From Streptomyces sp. LUP47B (GTDB lineage: Bacteria > Actinomycetota > Actinomycetes > Streptomycetales > Streptomycetaceae): a stretch of DNA of 64,000 nt. A program made the translations under genes and the position numbers. The notes under the pieces were generated by a model. The model made no database searches. It was not told the origin of the DNA and saw only the letters and a program-made list of their open reading frames with translations. Below, one piece after another: positions 28,687 to 36,803 of the stretch; position 1 is the stretch's first letter, and each line of letters opens with the position of its first letter. The stretch spans positions 1 to 64,000 of the forward strand of contig NZ_MJAH01000010.1 of NCBI RefSeq assembly GCF_001746295.1, written 5' to 3'.

Positions 28687-29574
28687 TCAGCTCTTGATGG
28701 CGCCGGTGAGCACGCCCTTGGTGAAGTACTTCTGGAGGAAGGGGTAGATCAGCAGGATCGGCACGGTGGCGATCACGAGGACCGCCATCTGCACGGTCTG
28801 CGGGGCGGTGACGGTGCCCTCGCCGGTGGTGGCGTCGGTGAGCCCGGAACCGGCCACCACGTAGGTGCGCAGCACCTGTTGGAGGGGCCAGTGGTCGCTC
28901 TCCAGGTAGAGGGAGGCGTAGAACCAGGAGTTCCAGTAGGCCACCGCGTAGAAGAGCCCCACGACGGCCAACGCGGCCTTGGACAGCGGCAGTACGACGG
29001 AGACCAGCACCCGCAGGTCCCCCGCCCCGTCGAGGCGCGCGGCCTCGTAGAGCTCGTCCGGGATGCCCTGGAAGAAGCCGCGCAGGACGACCAGGTTGAA
29101 GACGTTGACCAGGACGGGCAGGACCAGCGAGGCGTAACTGTCCAGCAGGCCCAGCTCCTTGACCAGCAGGAAGCTCGGGATCATGCCGGGTGGGAAGAGG
29201 AAGGTGAACAGGACCAGGAGGAGTACCGGCCGGCCGCCGAAGACCCCGGGGCGGGCGAGGGCGTAGGCGAGGGTGACCGTGCACAGCAGACTCAGCAGGG
29301 TTCCCACGACCGTGACGCCGACGCTGACGCCCAGTGCGTGGGTGACGATGCCGCCGTCGAGGATGTCGCGATAGGCCCTGAGCGAGGGATCGGTGGGCCA
29401 CAGCACCCAGCCCCCGTTGTCGACGACCTCCTCGGTGGAGGCGAGCGAGGTCGACACGATGACGAGGAACGGCACGCAGACCAGCAGCACGACGACGGCG
29501 AGGGCCACCGCCTTCGCGGCCTGCGTCACCGGCTTCGGTTTCTCCATCCATCCCGGACGGGCCTGGGCACTCAC
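28687..29574 (-). CDS. Sugar ABC transporter permease (YtcP/LplC-like)
   Basis: A 295-aa inner-membrane permease with about six helices and the ATPase-coupling EAA loop YEAARLDGAGDLRVLVSVVLPLSKAALAVVGLF (near residue 180). The C-terminus QKYFTKGVLTGAIKS is characteristic of LplC/YtcP proteins. The ATG at 29574 overlaps the stop of the upstream permease gene. No ATPase gene is in the operon; such systems normally borrow a shared MsiK-type ATPase. Confidence 0.92.
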   Translation of the reverse strand: MSAQARPGWMEKPKPVTQAAKAVALAVVVLLVCVPFLVIVSTSLASTEEVVDNGGWVLWPTDPSLRAYRDILDGGIVTHALGVSVGVTVVGTLLSLLCTVTLAYALARPGVFGGRPVLLLVLFTFLFPPGMIPSFLLVKELGLLDSYASLVLPVLVNVFNLVVLRGFFQGIPDELYEAARLDGAGDLRVLVSVVLPLSKAALAVVGLFYAVAYWNSWFYASLYLESDHWPLQQVLRTYVVAGSGLTDATTGEGTVTAPQTVQMAVLVIATVPILLIYPFLQKYFTKGVLTGAIKS

Positions 29575-30476
29575 TTGTAGACCCCCTGTTCACCGAGGCG
29601 GTGGGCGACCTTGTTGGCGGCGTAGACGAGGAGGGCGCCGATGACGCCCTTGAACAGGCCCGCGGCGGCGGCGAATCCGTAGTCGCCGCCGACGATGCCC
29701 TGGTAGTAGACGAAGGTGTCGATGATCTCGGAGGCCTCGGGGCCCACCGCGTCGCGCTGGAGCAGCATCTGCTCGAAGCCGACCGAGAGGATGTCGCCGA
29801 GCCGCATGATGAGCAGCAGCACGATCACCGGGCGGATGGCGGGCAGGGTGACGTGCCAGAAGCGCCGCCAGGGGCCCGCTCCGTCGATCGCGGCGGCCTC
29901 GTACTGCTGCTCGTCGACCTGGGCGAGGGCGGCGAGGAAGATGATCGTGCCCCAGCCGGCGTCCTTCCAGATGACCTGGGCGACGACGAGCGGCTTGAAG
30001 GCGTCGGGGTTGCCGATGATGTCGACGGTGTGCAACCCCATGCCGTCCAGGCCTGAGTTGAGCAGTCCGGTGTCGCCGAGCAGCTGCTGGAACAGCGCGA
30101 CGACGATCACCCACGAGATGAAGTGCGGGAGATAGGCGACCGACTGCACGAACCGGCGGACGCTGCTCCGGGTGAGGCTGTGCAGCAGCAGGGCGAGGCC
30201 GAGCGGGACCGGGAAGTAGAACACCAGCTGGAGGACGGCGATCCAGACGGTGTTGAGCACCGCGTCCCAGAACGCGGTGTCCTCGAACATCCGCCGGAAG
30301 TTGCCGAGTCCGGTCCAGGGGCTGCCCCACAGGCCGTCGAAGGGGACGTACTCCTTGAACGCGATGACGTTGCCGACCAGCGCGCCGTAGTGGAACAGCA
30401 GGAAGTAGGCGAGGCCGGGCAGCATCAGCAGGAAAAGGGCTCGGCTCTGAAAGCGTTTTCGTCGGACGACTGCCAA
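29571..30476 (-). CDS. Sugar ABC transporter permease (LplB-like), first gene of the operon
   Basis: A 301-aa permease with about six helices, partner of the next one. Family features are MLPGLAYFLLFHYGALVG near the start (typical 'LPG..Y...F.Y.P' opening), and the EAA loop YEAAAIDGAGPWRRFWHVTLPAIRPVIVLLLIM (near residue 190). The ATG at 30476 begins the operon. One LacI-type palindrome lies inside its first codons (RRKRFQSR). Confidence 0.92.
   Translation of the reverse strand: MAVVRRKRFQSRALFLLMLPGLAYFLLFHYGALVGNVIAFKEYVPFDGLWGSPWTGLGNFRRMFEDTAFWDAVLNTVWIAVLQLVFYFPVPLGLALLLHSLTRSSVRRFVQSVAYLPHFISWVIVVALFQQLLGDTGLLNSGLDGMGLHTVDIIGNPDAFKPLVVAQVIWKDAGWGTIIFLAALAQVDEQQYEAAAIDGAGPWRRFWHVTLPAIRPVIVLLLIMRLGDILSVGFEQMLLQRDAVGPEASEIIDTFVYYQGIVGGDYGFAAAAGLFKGVIGALLVYAANKVAHRLGEQGVYK
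30448..30461. promoter_or_regulatory. LacI-type operator candidate 1 (inside the permease start)
   Basis: TGAAAGCGTTTTCG is an imperfect palindrome with the central CG typical of LacI/GalR-family operators. It lies within the first ten codons of the lplB-like gene, so repressor bound here could block elongation. Confidence 0.6.
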
Positions 30477-30515
30477 GGCTCTCCCTCTTCCTGGTGGCTC
30501 AGACCGAAGAGGAAG

Positions 30516-30531
30516 TTAAAGCGCTTTCATG
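30516..30531. promoter_or_regulatory. LacI-type operator candidate 2
   Basis: TTAAAGCGCTTTCATG contains the perfect palindrome AAAGCGCTTT at 30518-30527. It is about 40 bp upstream of the first permease start, the likely core promoter region of the operon. Confidence 0.75.
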
Positions 30532-30600
30532 CATGGGTCAACAGTTCTGACAAAGCTGGGAAGTTTACGCAGGTCAGAGCGATGTACTGAGCGTGACCGC

Positions 30601-30620
30601 GAATGAAAACGCTCTCATTC
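30601..30620. promoter_or_regulatory. LacI-type operator candidate 3
   Basis: GAATGAAAACGCTCTCATTC has GAATGA/TCATTC arms around a central AACGCT. It is about 90 bp upstream of candidate 2, so DNA looping between sites is possible. Confidence 0.65.
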
Positions 30621-30702
30621 GGCTACGGGCGGCGGGCCAGGAGGACGCTCACGACGGCCACATGGCGAGGGACGCCGGATGTCGGATCCGCCGCAGGCAT
30701 TC

Positions 30703-30750
30703 AGGGGCGCGGGGAACTGCGCACAACGGCCGCCCCCACCGGCCCGCACC
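30703..30750 (+). repeat. Dispersed repeat copy in the intergenic region
   Basis: It begins AGGGGCGCGGGGAACTGCGC and then diverges to ACAACGGCCGCCCCCACCGG. It is the same family as the copies at 2110 and 15394. The whole gap 30477-30824 holds only the LacI sites, this repeat and no gene I can support. Confidence 0.85.
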
Positions 30751-30824
30751 CGAACCCGGTCAGCCCCCGCCCTGAACTTCGGGTGCCCGGTGCCAAAGGT
30801 GACGCGTCGGATGTCGGCCGGGGC

Positions 30825-31916
30825 CTACTGCACCACCCGGCCGTTCAGCACGACCTGGAGCGGGTTCGCCAGCACGCGTACGTCCGTGCGCGGGTCCTGT
30901 TCGTAGACCACCAGGTCCGCGGCGGCGCCCTCGTCAAGGCCGGGGCGTCCCAGCCACTTCCGGGCACCCCATGTCGTCGCCGACAGGGCCTGGAGCGGGG
31001 GGATGCCGGCCGTCACCAGTTCCGCGACCTCCGCCGCCACCAGGCCGTGCGGGAGGGTGCCGCCCGCGTCCGTGCCGACGTAGACCGGGATGCCGGCGTC
31101 GTAGGCGTTCCGTACGGTGTCGTAGCGGCGTTCGTGGAGTCGGCGCATATGGGCGGACCAGCGGGGGAACTTGGACTCGCCGCCGTCCGCGAGCTTCGGG
31201 AAGGTCGCGATGTTGACCAGGGTCGGCACGATCGCGACGCCCCGGGAGACGAACAGCGGGATCAGGTCGTCCGTGAGGCCCGTCGCGTGTTCGACGCAGT
31301 CGATGCCCGACTCGACCAGGTCCGTCAGGGAGTTCTCGGCGAAGCAGTGCGCGGTGACCCGGGCGCCCAGGCGGTGGGCCTCCGCGATCGCCGCCTCGAT
31401 GGCCTCCCGGGGCCAGCTGGGGGCCAGGTCGCCCACCTCGCGGTCGATCCAGTCGCCGACCAGCTTGACCCAGCCGTCACCCCGCCGGGCCTCCTGGGCG
31501 ACGTACGCGACGAGGTCCGCGGGCTCGATCTCCCAGGCGAAGTTCCTGATGTAGCGGCGGGTGCGGGCGATGTGCCGGCCGGCCCTGATGATCTTCGGCA
31601 GGTCCTCGCGGTCGTCCACCCAACGGGTGTCGGAGGGCGACCCGGCGTCGCGGATCAGCAGGGTGCCGGCCTCCCGGTCGGCCAGCGCCTGCTTCTCGGC
31701 CACGTCCTGGTCGACCGGGCCGTGCGGGCCCAGGCCCACATGGCAGTGGGCGTCCACCAGACCGGGCAGCGCCCAGCCCGACACCGTACGGATGTCACGG
31801 GCGGCGACGGGGCGGTCGTAGGAGATCCGCCCGTCGACCACCCACAGCTCGTCCCGGACGTCCTCGGGCCCGGCCAGGACCCGGCCCTTCACGTGCAGCA
31901 CCGCGCGATCGTTCAT
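30825..31916 (-). CDS. Amidohydrolase family protein (imidazolonepropionase/prolidase-like metal hydrolase)
   Basis: A 363-aa TIM-barrel metal-dependent hydrolase. I start it at the ATG at 31916 (MNDRAVLHVKG). The metal-binding HxH is in GLVDAHCHVG (near residue 58). Further ligands are in WVKLVGDW (possible carboxylated Lys), VTAHCFAENS and CVEHATGL, and the late Asp in VGTDAGGTLPHG. This arrangement matches the large COG1228 group acting on amide bonds in small cyclic amides or dipeptides; substrate unknown. It is followed on the same strand by nothing close, and its start abuts the frameshifted fragment upstream. Confidence 0.88.
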   Translation of the reverse strand: MNDRAVLHVKGRVLAGPEDVRDELWVVDGRISYDRPVAARDIRTVSGWALPGLVDAHCHVGLGPHGPVDQDVAEKQALADREAGTLLIRDAGSPSDTRWVDDREDLPKIIRAGRHIARTRRYIRNFAWEIEPADLVAYVAQEARRGDGWVKLVGDWIDREVGDLAPSWPREAIEAAIAEAHRLGARVTAHCFAENSLTDLVESGIDCVEHATGLTDDLIPLFVSRGVAIVPTLVNIATFPKLADGGESKFPRWSAHMRRLHERRYDTVRNAYDAGIPVYVGTDAGGTLPHGLVAAEVAELVTAGIPPLQALSATTWGARKWLGRPGLDEGAAADLVVYEQDPRTDVRVLANPLQVVLNGRVVQ

Positions 31917-31941
31917 GCACCGCACCCTAGCCAGCGGGGGG

Positions 31942-32169
31942 TCACTGCTCCCAGGGTGGTGGTCCCTCGAAGGCGAGCTGGTGGACGTCGAAGAGGACCG
32001 CCGCCCCGACGCCGAGGGCGGGTCCGCCCCGGCGGACCGTCCAGGTCAGGAAGGGACGCGGCTCGAAGGCGTCAAGCCCCCCAGGCCCTTGCGTCGGCGT
32101 GCGCGGCCAGGGAGGCGATGCCGCTCCAGGGTCGTCCGGCGTGGCGGGACAGGCGATGGCAGGCCCTTT
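31942..32169 (-). pseudogene. Probable frameshifted gene fragment between the ABC ATPase and the amidohydrolase
   Basis: Read leftwards, one frame gives ACHRLSRHAGRPWSGIASLA then AHADARAWGA and a stop. The next frame takes over at once with LDAFEPRPFLTWTVRRGG, later GVGAAVLFDVHQLAFEGPPP and WEQ-stop at 31942. Both parts have coding-like composition and join across a run of six G (C on the plus strand, about 32075-32082). One base gained or lost there would give a continuous protein end of about 75 residues. No ATG/GTG start is visible. I do not recognise the family. Confidence 0.4.
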
Positions 32170-32952
32170 TCAGTCGCCGTCCTCCTCCACGTCGGCCATC
32201 GCGGGGTCGAGGAGCCGGGAGAGGAAGTGGCGGGTGCGTTCATGGCGCGGGGCGCCGATCACCTGGGCCGGGGTGCCGTCCTCGACGATCATGCCGTCGT
32301 CCATGAAGACGACCCGGTCGGCGACCTCACGGGCGAAGGTCATCTCGTGGGTGACGACCATCATCGTCATGCCCTCCCGGGCGAGCATCCGCATGACCGC
32401 GAGGACGTCGCCCACCAGTTCCGGGTCCAGGGCCGAGGTCGGCTCGTCGAAGAGCATCACCTCGGGCCCCATGGACAGCGAGCGGGCGATCGCGACCCGC
32501 TGCTGCTGTCCGCCGGAGAGGGAGGCGGGGTAGGCGTCCGCCTTCTCCGCCAGGCCCACGCGCTCCAGGTTCTCGGCGGCCACCTTCGCCGCCCGCGCCT
32601 TGTCCCGTCTCAGGACCCTGCGCTGCGGCAGTGTGAGGTTCTCGGTCACCGTGAGGTGCGGGAACAGGTTGAACTGCTGGAAGACCATGCCGATACGACG
32701 GCGTACGGCGTCGATGTCGACGTCGGGGTCGGTGAGTTGGGTGCCGCCGACGAAGACCTGGCCCTTCGTGGGCTCCTCCAGGAGGTTCACGCACCGCAGC
32801 AGCGTCGACTTGCCCGAGCCGGACGGCCCGATCACACAGACGACCTCGCCCTGGCCGATCTCCAGGTCGATGCCCTTGAGGACCTCGTTGGTGCCGAACG
32901 ACTTGTGCAGGCCGCGTACTTCGATCTCCGGCCGGCTCGTCCCAACGGTCAT
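32170..32952 (-). CDS. Polar amino-acid ABC transporter ATP-binding protein (GlnQ/GluA-like)
   Basis: A 260-aa ATPase starting at the ATG at 32952, which overlaps the permease stop. Walker A GPSGSGKST (near residue 42), the Q-loop VFQQFNLFPHLTV, the signature LSGGQQQR and Walker B VMLFDEPTSALDPE are all intact. The QFNLFPH sequence is typical of the polar amino-acid uptake subfamily. It is the third gene of the operon: binding protein, permease, ATPase. Confidence 0.95.
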   Translation of the reverse strand: MTVGTSRPEIEVRGLHKSFGTNEVLKGIDLEIGQGEVVCVIGPSGSGKSTLLRCVNLLEEPTKGQVFVGGTQLTDPDVDIDAVRRRIGMVFQQFNLFPHLTVTENLTLPQRRVLRRDKARAAKVAAENLERVGLAEKADAYPASLSGGQQQRVAIARSLSMGPEVMLFDEPTSALDPELVGDVLAVMRMLAREGMTMMVVTHEMTFAREVADRVVFMDDGMIVEDGTPAQVIGAPRHERTRHFLSRLLDPAMADVEEDGD

Positions 32953-33782
32953 TTCACGGCCTCCTGGGCCTTGGCCTCCATACGGCGGACCACGAACCCG
33001 AGCGGGATCGTCACCAGCAGATAGCACAGCCCCGCGACGAGGATCGGCGTGGAATTGGCGGTCGTACTGGCCAGGTCGCGGCCGTACTTGGACAGTTCGC
33101 GCTCCTCCAGGGTGACGCCGAGGAACAGCACGAGGGAGGAGTCCTTGAACAGGAGCACCAACTCGTTGGTCAGCGGCGGGAGGATGATCCGGAACGCCTG
33201 CGGAATGATGATCGAGACCATCGCGCGGGCCGGTGAGAAGCCCAGCGAACGGGCCGCCTCCATCTGCCCCTTGGGCACCGCCTGGATGCCCGCGCGGATC
33301 GTCTCCGCCATGTACGCCGCCGCGACCAGACCGAGCGCCAGGGCGACCTTGCCGTACGTGCCGCCGATGATCTCCGTACCGGGAAACGCGAGCGGTACGG
33401 CCACGCCGATGAAGATGAAGATCAGCAGCGCGGGCAGACCGCGGAAGATCTCGATGTAGACACCGGCGAACCAGCGGTACGGGCCCACCGACGACAGCCG
33501 CATCAGCGCGATGACCATGCCGAGGACGAGTCCGACGACGAAGCCGGACAGCGTGTAGAGCACGGTGTTCTTCAGCGCCAGGGTGATGACGTCCGGGAAC
33601 ATCTGGTCGGCGATGTCCGCCTGCGCGAACTGGTTCTTCAGCCGCCCCCAGTCCGCCGACACCGCGAAGGCGACCACGACGCCGACGAAGACGACGTACT
33701 GGACGCCACGGGACAGGCTGCGCTTCTGACGTCGGGTCAGGCCCTTTTTGCGAGGCTGGAGTTGCGTGTCGGTCGCGGTCAT
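32949..33782 (-). CDS. Polar amino-acid ABC transporter permease (His/Glu/Gln type)
   Basis: A 277-aa permease from the ATG at 33782 (MTATDTQLQPRKKG), which overlaps the stop of the binding-protein gene. The hydrophobic segments are preceded by a cytoplasmic Lys/Arg-rich stretch. The HisM/GlnP family blocks IEIFRGLPALLIFIFIG, AAYMAETIRAGIQAVPKGQMEAARSLG and the EAA-loop end PQAFRIILPPLTNELV are present. A single permease suggests a homodimeric channel. Confidence 0.95.
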   Translation of the reverse strand: MTATDTQLQPRKKGLTRRQKRSLSRGVQYVVFVGVVVAFAVSADWGRLKNQFAQADIADQMFPDVITLALKNTVLYTLSGFVVGLVLGMVIALMRLSSVGPYRWFAGVYIEIFRGLPALLIFIFIGVAVPLAFPGTEIIGGTYGKVALALGLVAAAYMAETIRAGIQAVPKGQMEAARSLGFSPARAMVSIIIPQAFRIILPPLTNELVLLFKDSSLVLFLGVTLEERELSKYGRDLASTTANSTPILVAGLCYLLVTIPLGFVVRRMEAKAQEAVK

Positions 33783-34630
33783 GAGGCGGAGGGAGACGCG
33801 GCCGACTCGTCGTACGGGCCGATCCACTTCTCGTAGAGCTTCTTGTACGTGCCGTCGGCCTTGGCGTCCGCGAGCGCCTTGTTGACGGCGGCCAGCAGCT
33901 TGGTGTTGCCCTTCTTCACCGTGAAGCCGTACTGCTCACCGGTGTTGATGTTGTCGGCGACCTGGAAGGCGTCGGCGTTGGCCTTGTTCTTGAGCCAGCC
34001 CTGGACGACCGGGTAGTCGATGACGACGGCCTTGACCTGGCCGGAGCGCAGACCGCTCAGGACGGCGTCGGAGGACTCGAAGGAGACCGGGTCGAAGCCC
34101 TGGCTCTTGACGTAGTCCTCGCCGGTGGTCTGCGCCTGGGCGCCGAGCTGCACCTTCTTCGCCTTGGCGTCGGCGAGCGAGGAGATCCCGCTGCCCTTGG
34201 CGACCAGGAGTGCCTGGGTGGCGTCGAAGTAGGGGTCGGAGAAGTCGACGTTCTTCTTGCGCTCCTCGGTGATGGTCATGCCGGCCGCGGCCAGGTCGCA
34301 CGAACCGGAGTTGAGGAAGGCGCCGGTCTTGAAGTTCTCGAAGGGGGTGTCGAGGATCTCCTGCTTCACGCCCAGGTCCTTGGCGACCAGGTCGATGAGC
34401 GAGACGTCGAAGCCCTGGACCTTGCCGTCGATCTCCGACTGGAAGGGCGGGTAGGGCAGGTGGGTGCAGGTGGTGAGCTGTCCGCCCTTGACCAGTTCGA
34501 CCCCGCCCGCGGCGGTCTTGGAACCGCTGCCGCCGTCGTCGCTGGAGGTACAGGCGGCGACGAGCAGGAGCCCGGCCGTCGCGGTGGTGGCGGCCAGGAC
34601 GCGGGTCCGGCGCCCGGAGAGGGTGTTCAC
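33779..34630 (-). CDS. Polar amino-acid-binding lipoprotein (SBP family 3)
   Basis: A 283-aa binding protein with lipobox LVAAC (Cys27), hence a membrane-anchored extracytoplasmic lipoprotein. The SBP_bac_3 fold shows LTTCTHLPYPPFQSEIDGKVQGFDVSLIDLVAKDLG, AAAGMTITEERKKNVDFSDPYF and GFTVKKGNTKLLAAVNKALADAKADGTYKKLYEKW. Ligand is probably a small polar or cyclic amino acid; it cannot be fixed from sequence. It is the first gene of the operon. Its upstream region (34631-34700) is locally AT-rich (GATTATAAGGAAAGG), a likely promoter area. Confidence 0.94.
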   Translation of the reverse strand: MNTLSGRRTRVLAATTATAGLLLVAACTSSDDGGSGSKTAAGGVELVKGGQLTTCTHLPYPPFQSEIDGKVQGFDVSLIDLVAKDLGVKQEILDTPFENFKTGAFLNSGSCDLAAAGMTITEERKKNVDFSDPYFDATQALLVAKGSGISSLADAKAKKVQLGAQAQTTGEDYVKSQGFDPVSFESSDAVLSGLRSGQVKAVVIDYPVVQGWLKNKANADAFQVADNINTGEQYGFTVKKGNTKLLAAVNKALADAKADGTYKKLYEKWIGPYDESAASPSAS

Positions 34631-34805
34631 GGAAGGCCTCCTGTGGGGGAACTGTGGGTTCCGATTATAAGGAAAGGTTTGAGTCTCTCAAACCAAACCG
34701 ATGGTTTCGAGGCCGTTGAGCCTAGGAAGTCGCCGGTCGTCGGGGGGTGGTGGGGAACGGTTACGCTCGTTCACGTCTACCCCAGTGAGCGAAGAGAGCA
34801 CCGTC

Positions 34806-35906
34806 GTGACGCACCCCTTCCTGGATCTGGCCCCGCTCGGCGCGGCACAGTTCGCCTCGATCGAGGACCGCGTGGCGCGGCTGCTGCGCACCGAGCAGGA
34901 CGTCGTGATCATGCAGGGCGAGGCGCTGCTGCCACTGGAGGGGGCGATCCGCTCCACCGCAGGTCCGGGTACGACCGCGCTGAACGTCATCACCGGTCCG
35001 TACGGGCAGACCTTCGGGAACTGGCTGCGGGACTGCGGTGCGACGGTGATCGACCTGGCGGTGCCGTTCCACACGGCGGTGACGGCCGAGCAGATCTCCG
35101 CGGCGTTCGAGGAGCACCCGGCGATCGACTTCGTGTCGCTGGTGCACGCGGAGGCCGCGACCGGCAACACCAATCCGGTCGCGGAGATCGGTGAGGTCGT
35201 ACGGCGGCAGGGTGCTCTCTTCTATCTGGACGCGGTCGCCTCCGTGGGGGCCGAGCCGGTGCTGCCGGACGCGTGGGGTGTGGACCTGTGCGTGATCGGG
35301 GCGCAGAAGGCGATGGGCGGACCGGCCGGCGTGTCGGCGGTGTCGGTGAGCGAGCGGGCGTGGGCCCGGATGGCCGCGAATCCGGCGGCGCCGCGGCGGT
35401 CGTATCTCTCGCTGCTCGACTGGAAGGAGCGCTGGATCGACGGCGGCCGGAAGGTCCTGCTGCACGCTCCGGCGCAGCTGGAGATGCTGGCGCTGGAGGC
35501 GTGCGTGGAGCGGATCGAGGCGGACGGGCTGGAGGCGGTGATGGGCCGGCACCGGGCCGCCGCCGCGGCGACGCGGGCGGGGGTGCGGGCGCTGGGCGCC
35601 GGCCTGGAGCCCTATGTACACGAGAACCGCGAGGCCGCACCCGTCGCCACGACACTGCGGTCCACCTCCGGCCTGGTGGCGTCGGAACTCGTCGCCCGGG
35701 CACTGGCGTCCGACCCCGCGCTGCCGCTGGCCGCGGGGGGCGGCGCGCTGGCCAAGGAGATGATCCGGGTCAACCACTACGGGGTGGACGCGACCCGGGG
35801 GGCCGTGCGGGCGAGTCTGGCGGCACTGGGCGCGGCACTGCGGGAGAAGGGGCTCGCGGTGGACGTGGAAGCCGCGCTGCGCGCGGCGGAAGACGCGTGG
35901 CGGTAA
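34806..35906 (+). CDS. Class V PLP-dependent aminotransferase (alanine/aspartate-glyoxylate or pyridoxamine-pyruvate type)
   Basis: A 366-aa enzyme from the GTG at 34806 (VTHPFLDLAPLG) behind AGAGAG. The longer frame to 34701 starts in promoter-like DNA. Family marks are MQGEALLPLEGAI near the start, HAEAATGNTNPV, YLDAVASVGAEP and the PLP lysine in CVIGAQKAMGGPAG (near residue 170). It probably transfers an amino group between a small amino acid and a 2-oxo acid such as glyoxylate. It lies between the divergent amino-acid ABC operon and ectA, and 340 bp separates it from ectA, so co-transcription with ect is uncertain. Confidence 0.87.
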   Translation: MTHPFLDLAPLGAAQFASIEDRVARLLRTEQDVVIMQGEALLPLEGAIRSTAGPGTTALNVITGPYGQTFGNWLRDCGATVIDLAVPFHTAVTAEQISAAFEEHPAIDFVSLVHAEAATGNTNPVAEIGEVVRRQGALFYLDAVASVGAEPVLPDAWGVDLCVIGAQKAMGGPAGVSAVSVSERAWARMAANPAAPRRSYLSLLDWKERWIDGGRKVLLHAPAQLEMLALEACVERIEADGLEAVMGRHRAAAAATRAGVRALGAGLEPYVHENREAAPVATTLRSTSGLVASELVARALASDPALPLAAGGGALAKEMIRVNHYGVDATRGAVRASLAALGAALREKGLAVDVEAALRAAEDAWR

Positions 35907-36065
35907 CCCTCGGCCGGCTTTTCCATTAACGGGTGCATAATTGGCGGAGTAATTCCGGGGTTTATCAGAGAATAGCTTCCCGTCTTCTTCTGCCCGCTTT
36001 CCCTCAACCTAAACGCAAAGATTCTGCGAACGCGAAGCGGTTGAATTCGGGTAGATCTCGTGGGG

Positions 36066-36088
36066 GTTACATGCTTGTGACGCGTTAC
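36066..36088 (+). promoter_or_regulatory. Candidate GlnR-type box in the ectoine promoter region
   Basis: GTTAC at 36066-36070 is followed after 6 bp by GTGAC (36077-36081), and a further GTTAC lies at 36084-36088. GlnR sites in Streptomyces are built from GTnAC/GAAAC half-sites with 6-bp spacers, so this is a partial match. I recall GlnR being reported as a repressor of ect genes in S. coelicolor. The rest of the 340-bp gap 35907-36246 is distinctly AT-rich (TTTTAAATTTCCC just before ectA) and holds no gene I can support. Confidence 0.4.
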
Positions 36089-36246
36089 ACATCGTGATCA
36101 ATTTGCCCCTTATTTGCCGGGCGTAATCGTACATACCGGTCACTTCTTGCGCGTCGGCGCGCGCCCGCGTGATAACACATGGAGCGCTCGCACGTAACCC
36201 CGCCCGGCGATGCAATTTTAAATTTCCCTCGGTAAATTCAATTCGC

Positions 36247-36774
36247 ATGACTGCCGCACAAGCAGACCTGCAAATCGACCGGCCGACGGTCGCGGACGGA
36301 GCCGCACTGTGGCGGATCGCCCGCGACTCCGAGGTTCTCGACCTGAACTCGTCGTACAGCTATCTGCTGTGGTGCCGCGACTTCGCCGCCACGTCGGCCG
36401 TCGCACGCAACGACAGCGGGGAGCCGATCGGCTTCGTCACCGGGTACGTCCGCCCGGAGCGGCCCGGCACCCTGCTCGTCTGGCAGGTGGCGGTGGACTC
36501 GGCGTACCGCGGCCGCGGACTCGCCGCCGCCCTGCTCGACGGACTGACCGCCCGGCTTACCGCCGAGCGCGGGCTGACCACCGTCGAGACCACCATCACA
36601 CCGGGCAACACCGCCTCCGAGCGGCTCTTCACGGCGTTCGCCGAACGCCGTGGCGCCGGCCTGGAGCGCGAGGTGCTGTTCGACACGAGCCTGTTCCCCG
36701 ACGGGCCGCACGACCCCGAGGTCCTCTACCGCATCGGTCCCCTCTCCCCCGCTTCCGCCACTCCCTCCGCCTGA
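36247..36774 (+). CDS. ectA: L-2,4-diaminobutyrate N-gamma-acetyltransferase (EctA)
   Basis: A 175-aa GNAT acetyltransferase that acetylates diaminobutyrate, the second step of ectoine synthesis. I use the ATG at 36247 (MTAAQADLQIDRPTV); the frame is open back to 36169 but the earlier part lies in the AT-rich leader. EctA features are VLDLNSSYSYLLWCRDF, the acetyl-CoA loop VDSAYRGRGLAAALLD and TTITPGNTASERLFTAFA. It is the first gene of the ectABCD operon, with ectB 29 bp downstream. Confidence 0.97.
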   Translation: MTAAQADLQIDRPTVADGAALWRIARDSEVLDLNSSYSYLLWCRDFAATSAVARNDSGEPIGFVTGYVRPERPGTLLVWQVAVDSAYRGRGLAAALLDGLTARLTAERGLTTVETTITPGNTASERLFTAFAERRGAGLEREVLFDTSLFPDGPHDPEVLYRIGPLSPASATPSA

Positions 36775-36803
36775 CCCCCCACGCACCCGAGGAGCGATTC
36801 GTC

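Noticed and set aside
31915..33024. Long plus-strand frame across the amino-acid ABC ATPase gene
   Set aside because: Composition typical of antisense shadow; the minus-strand ATPase has all its catalytic motifs.
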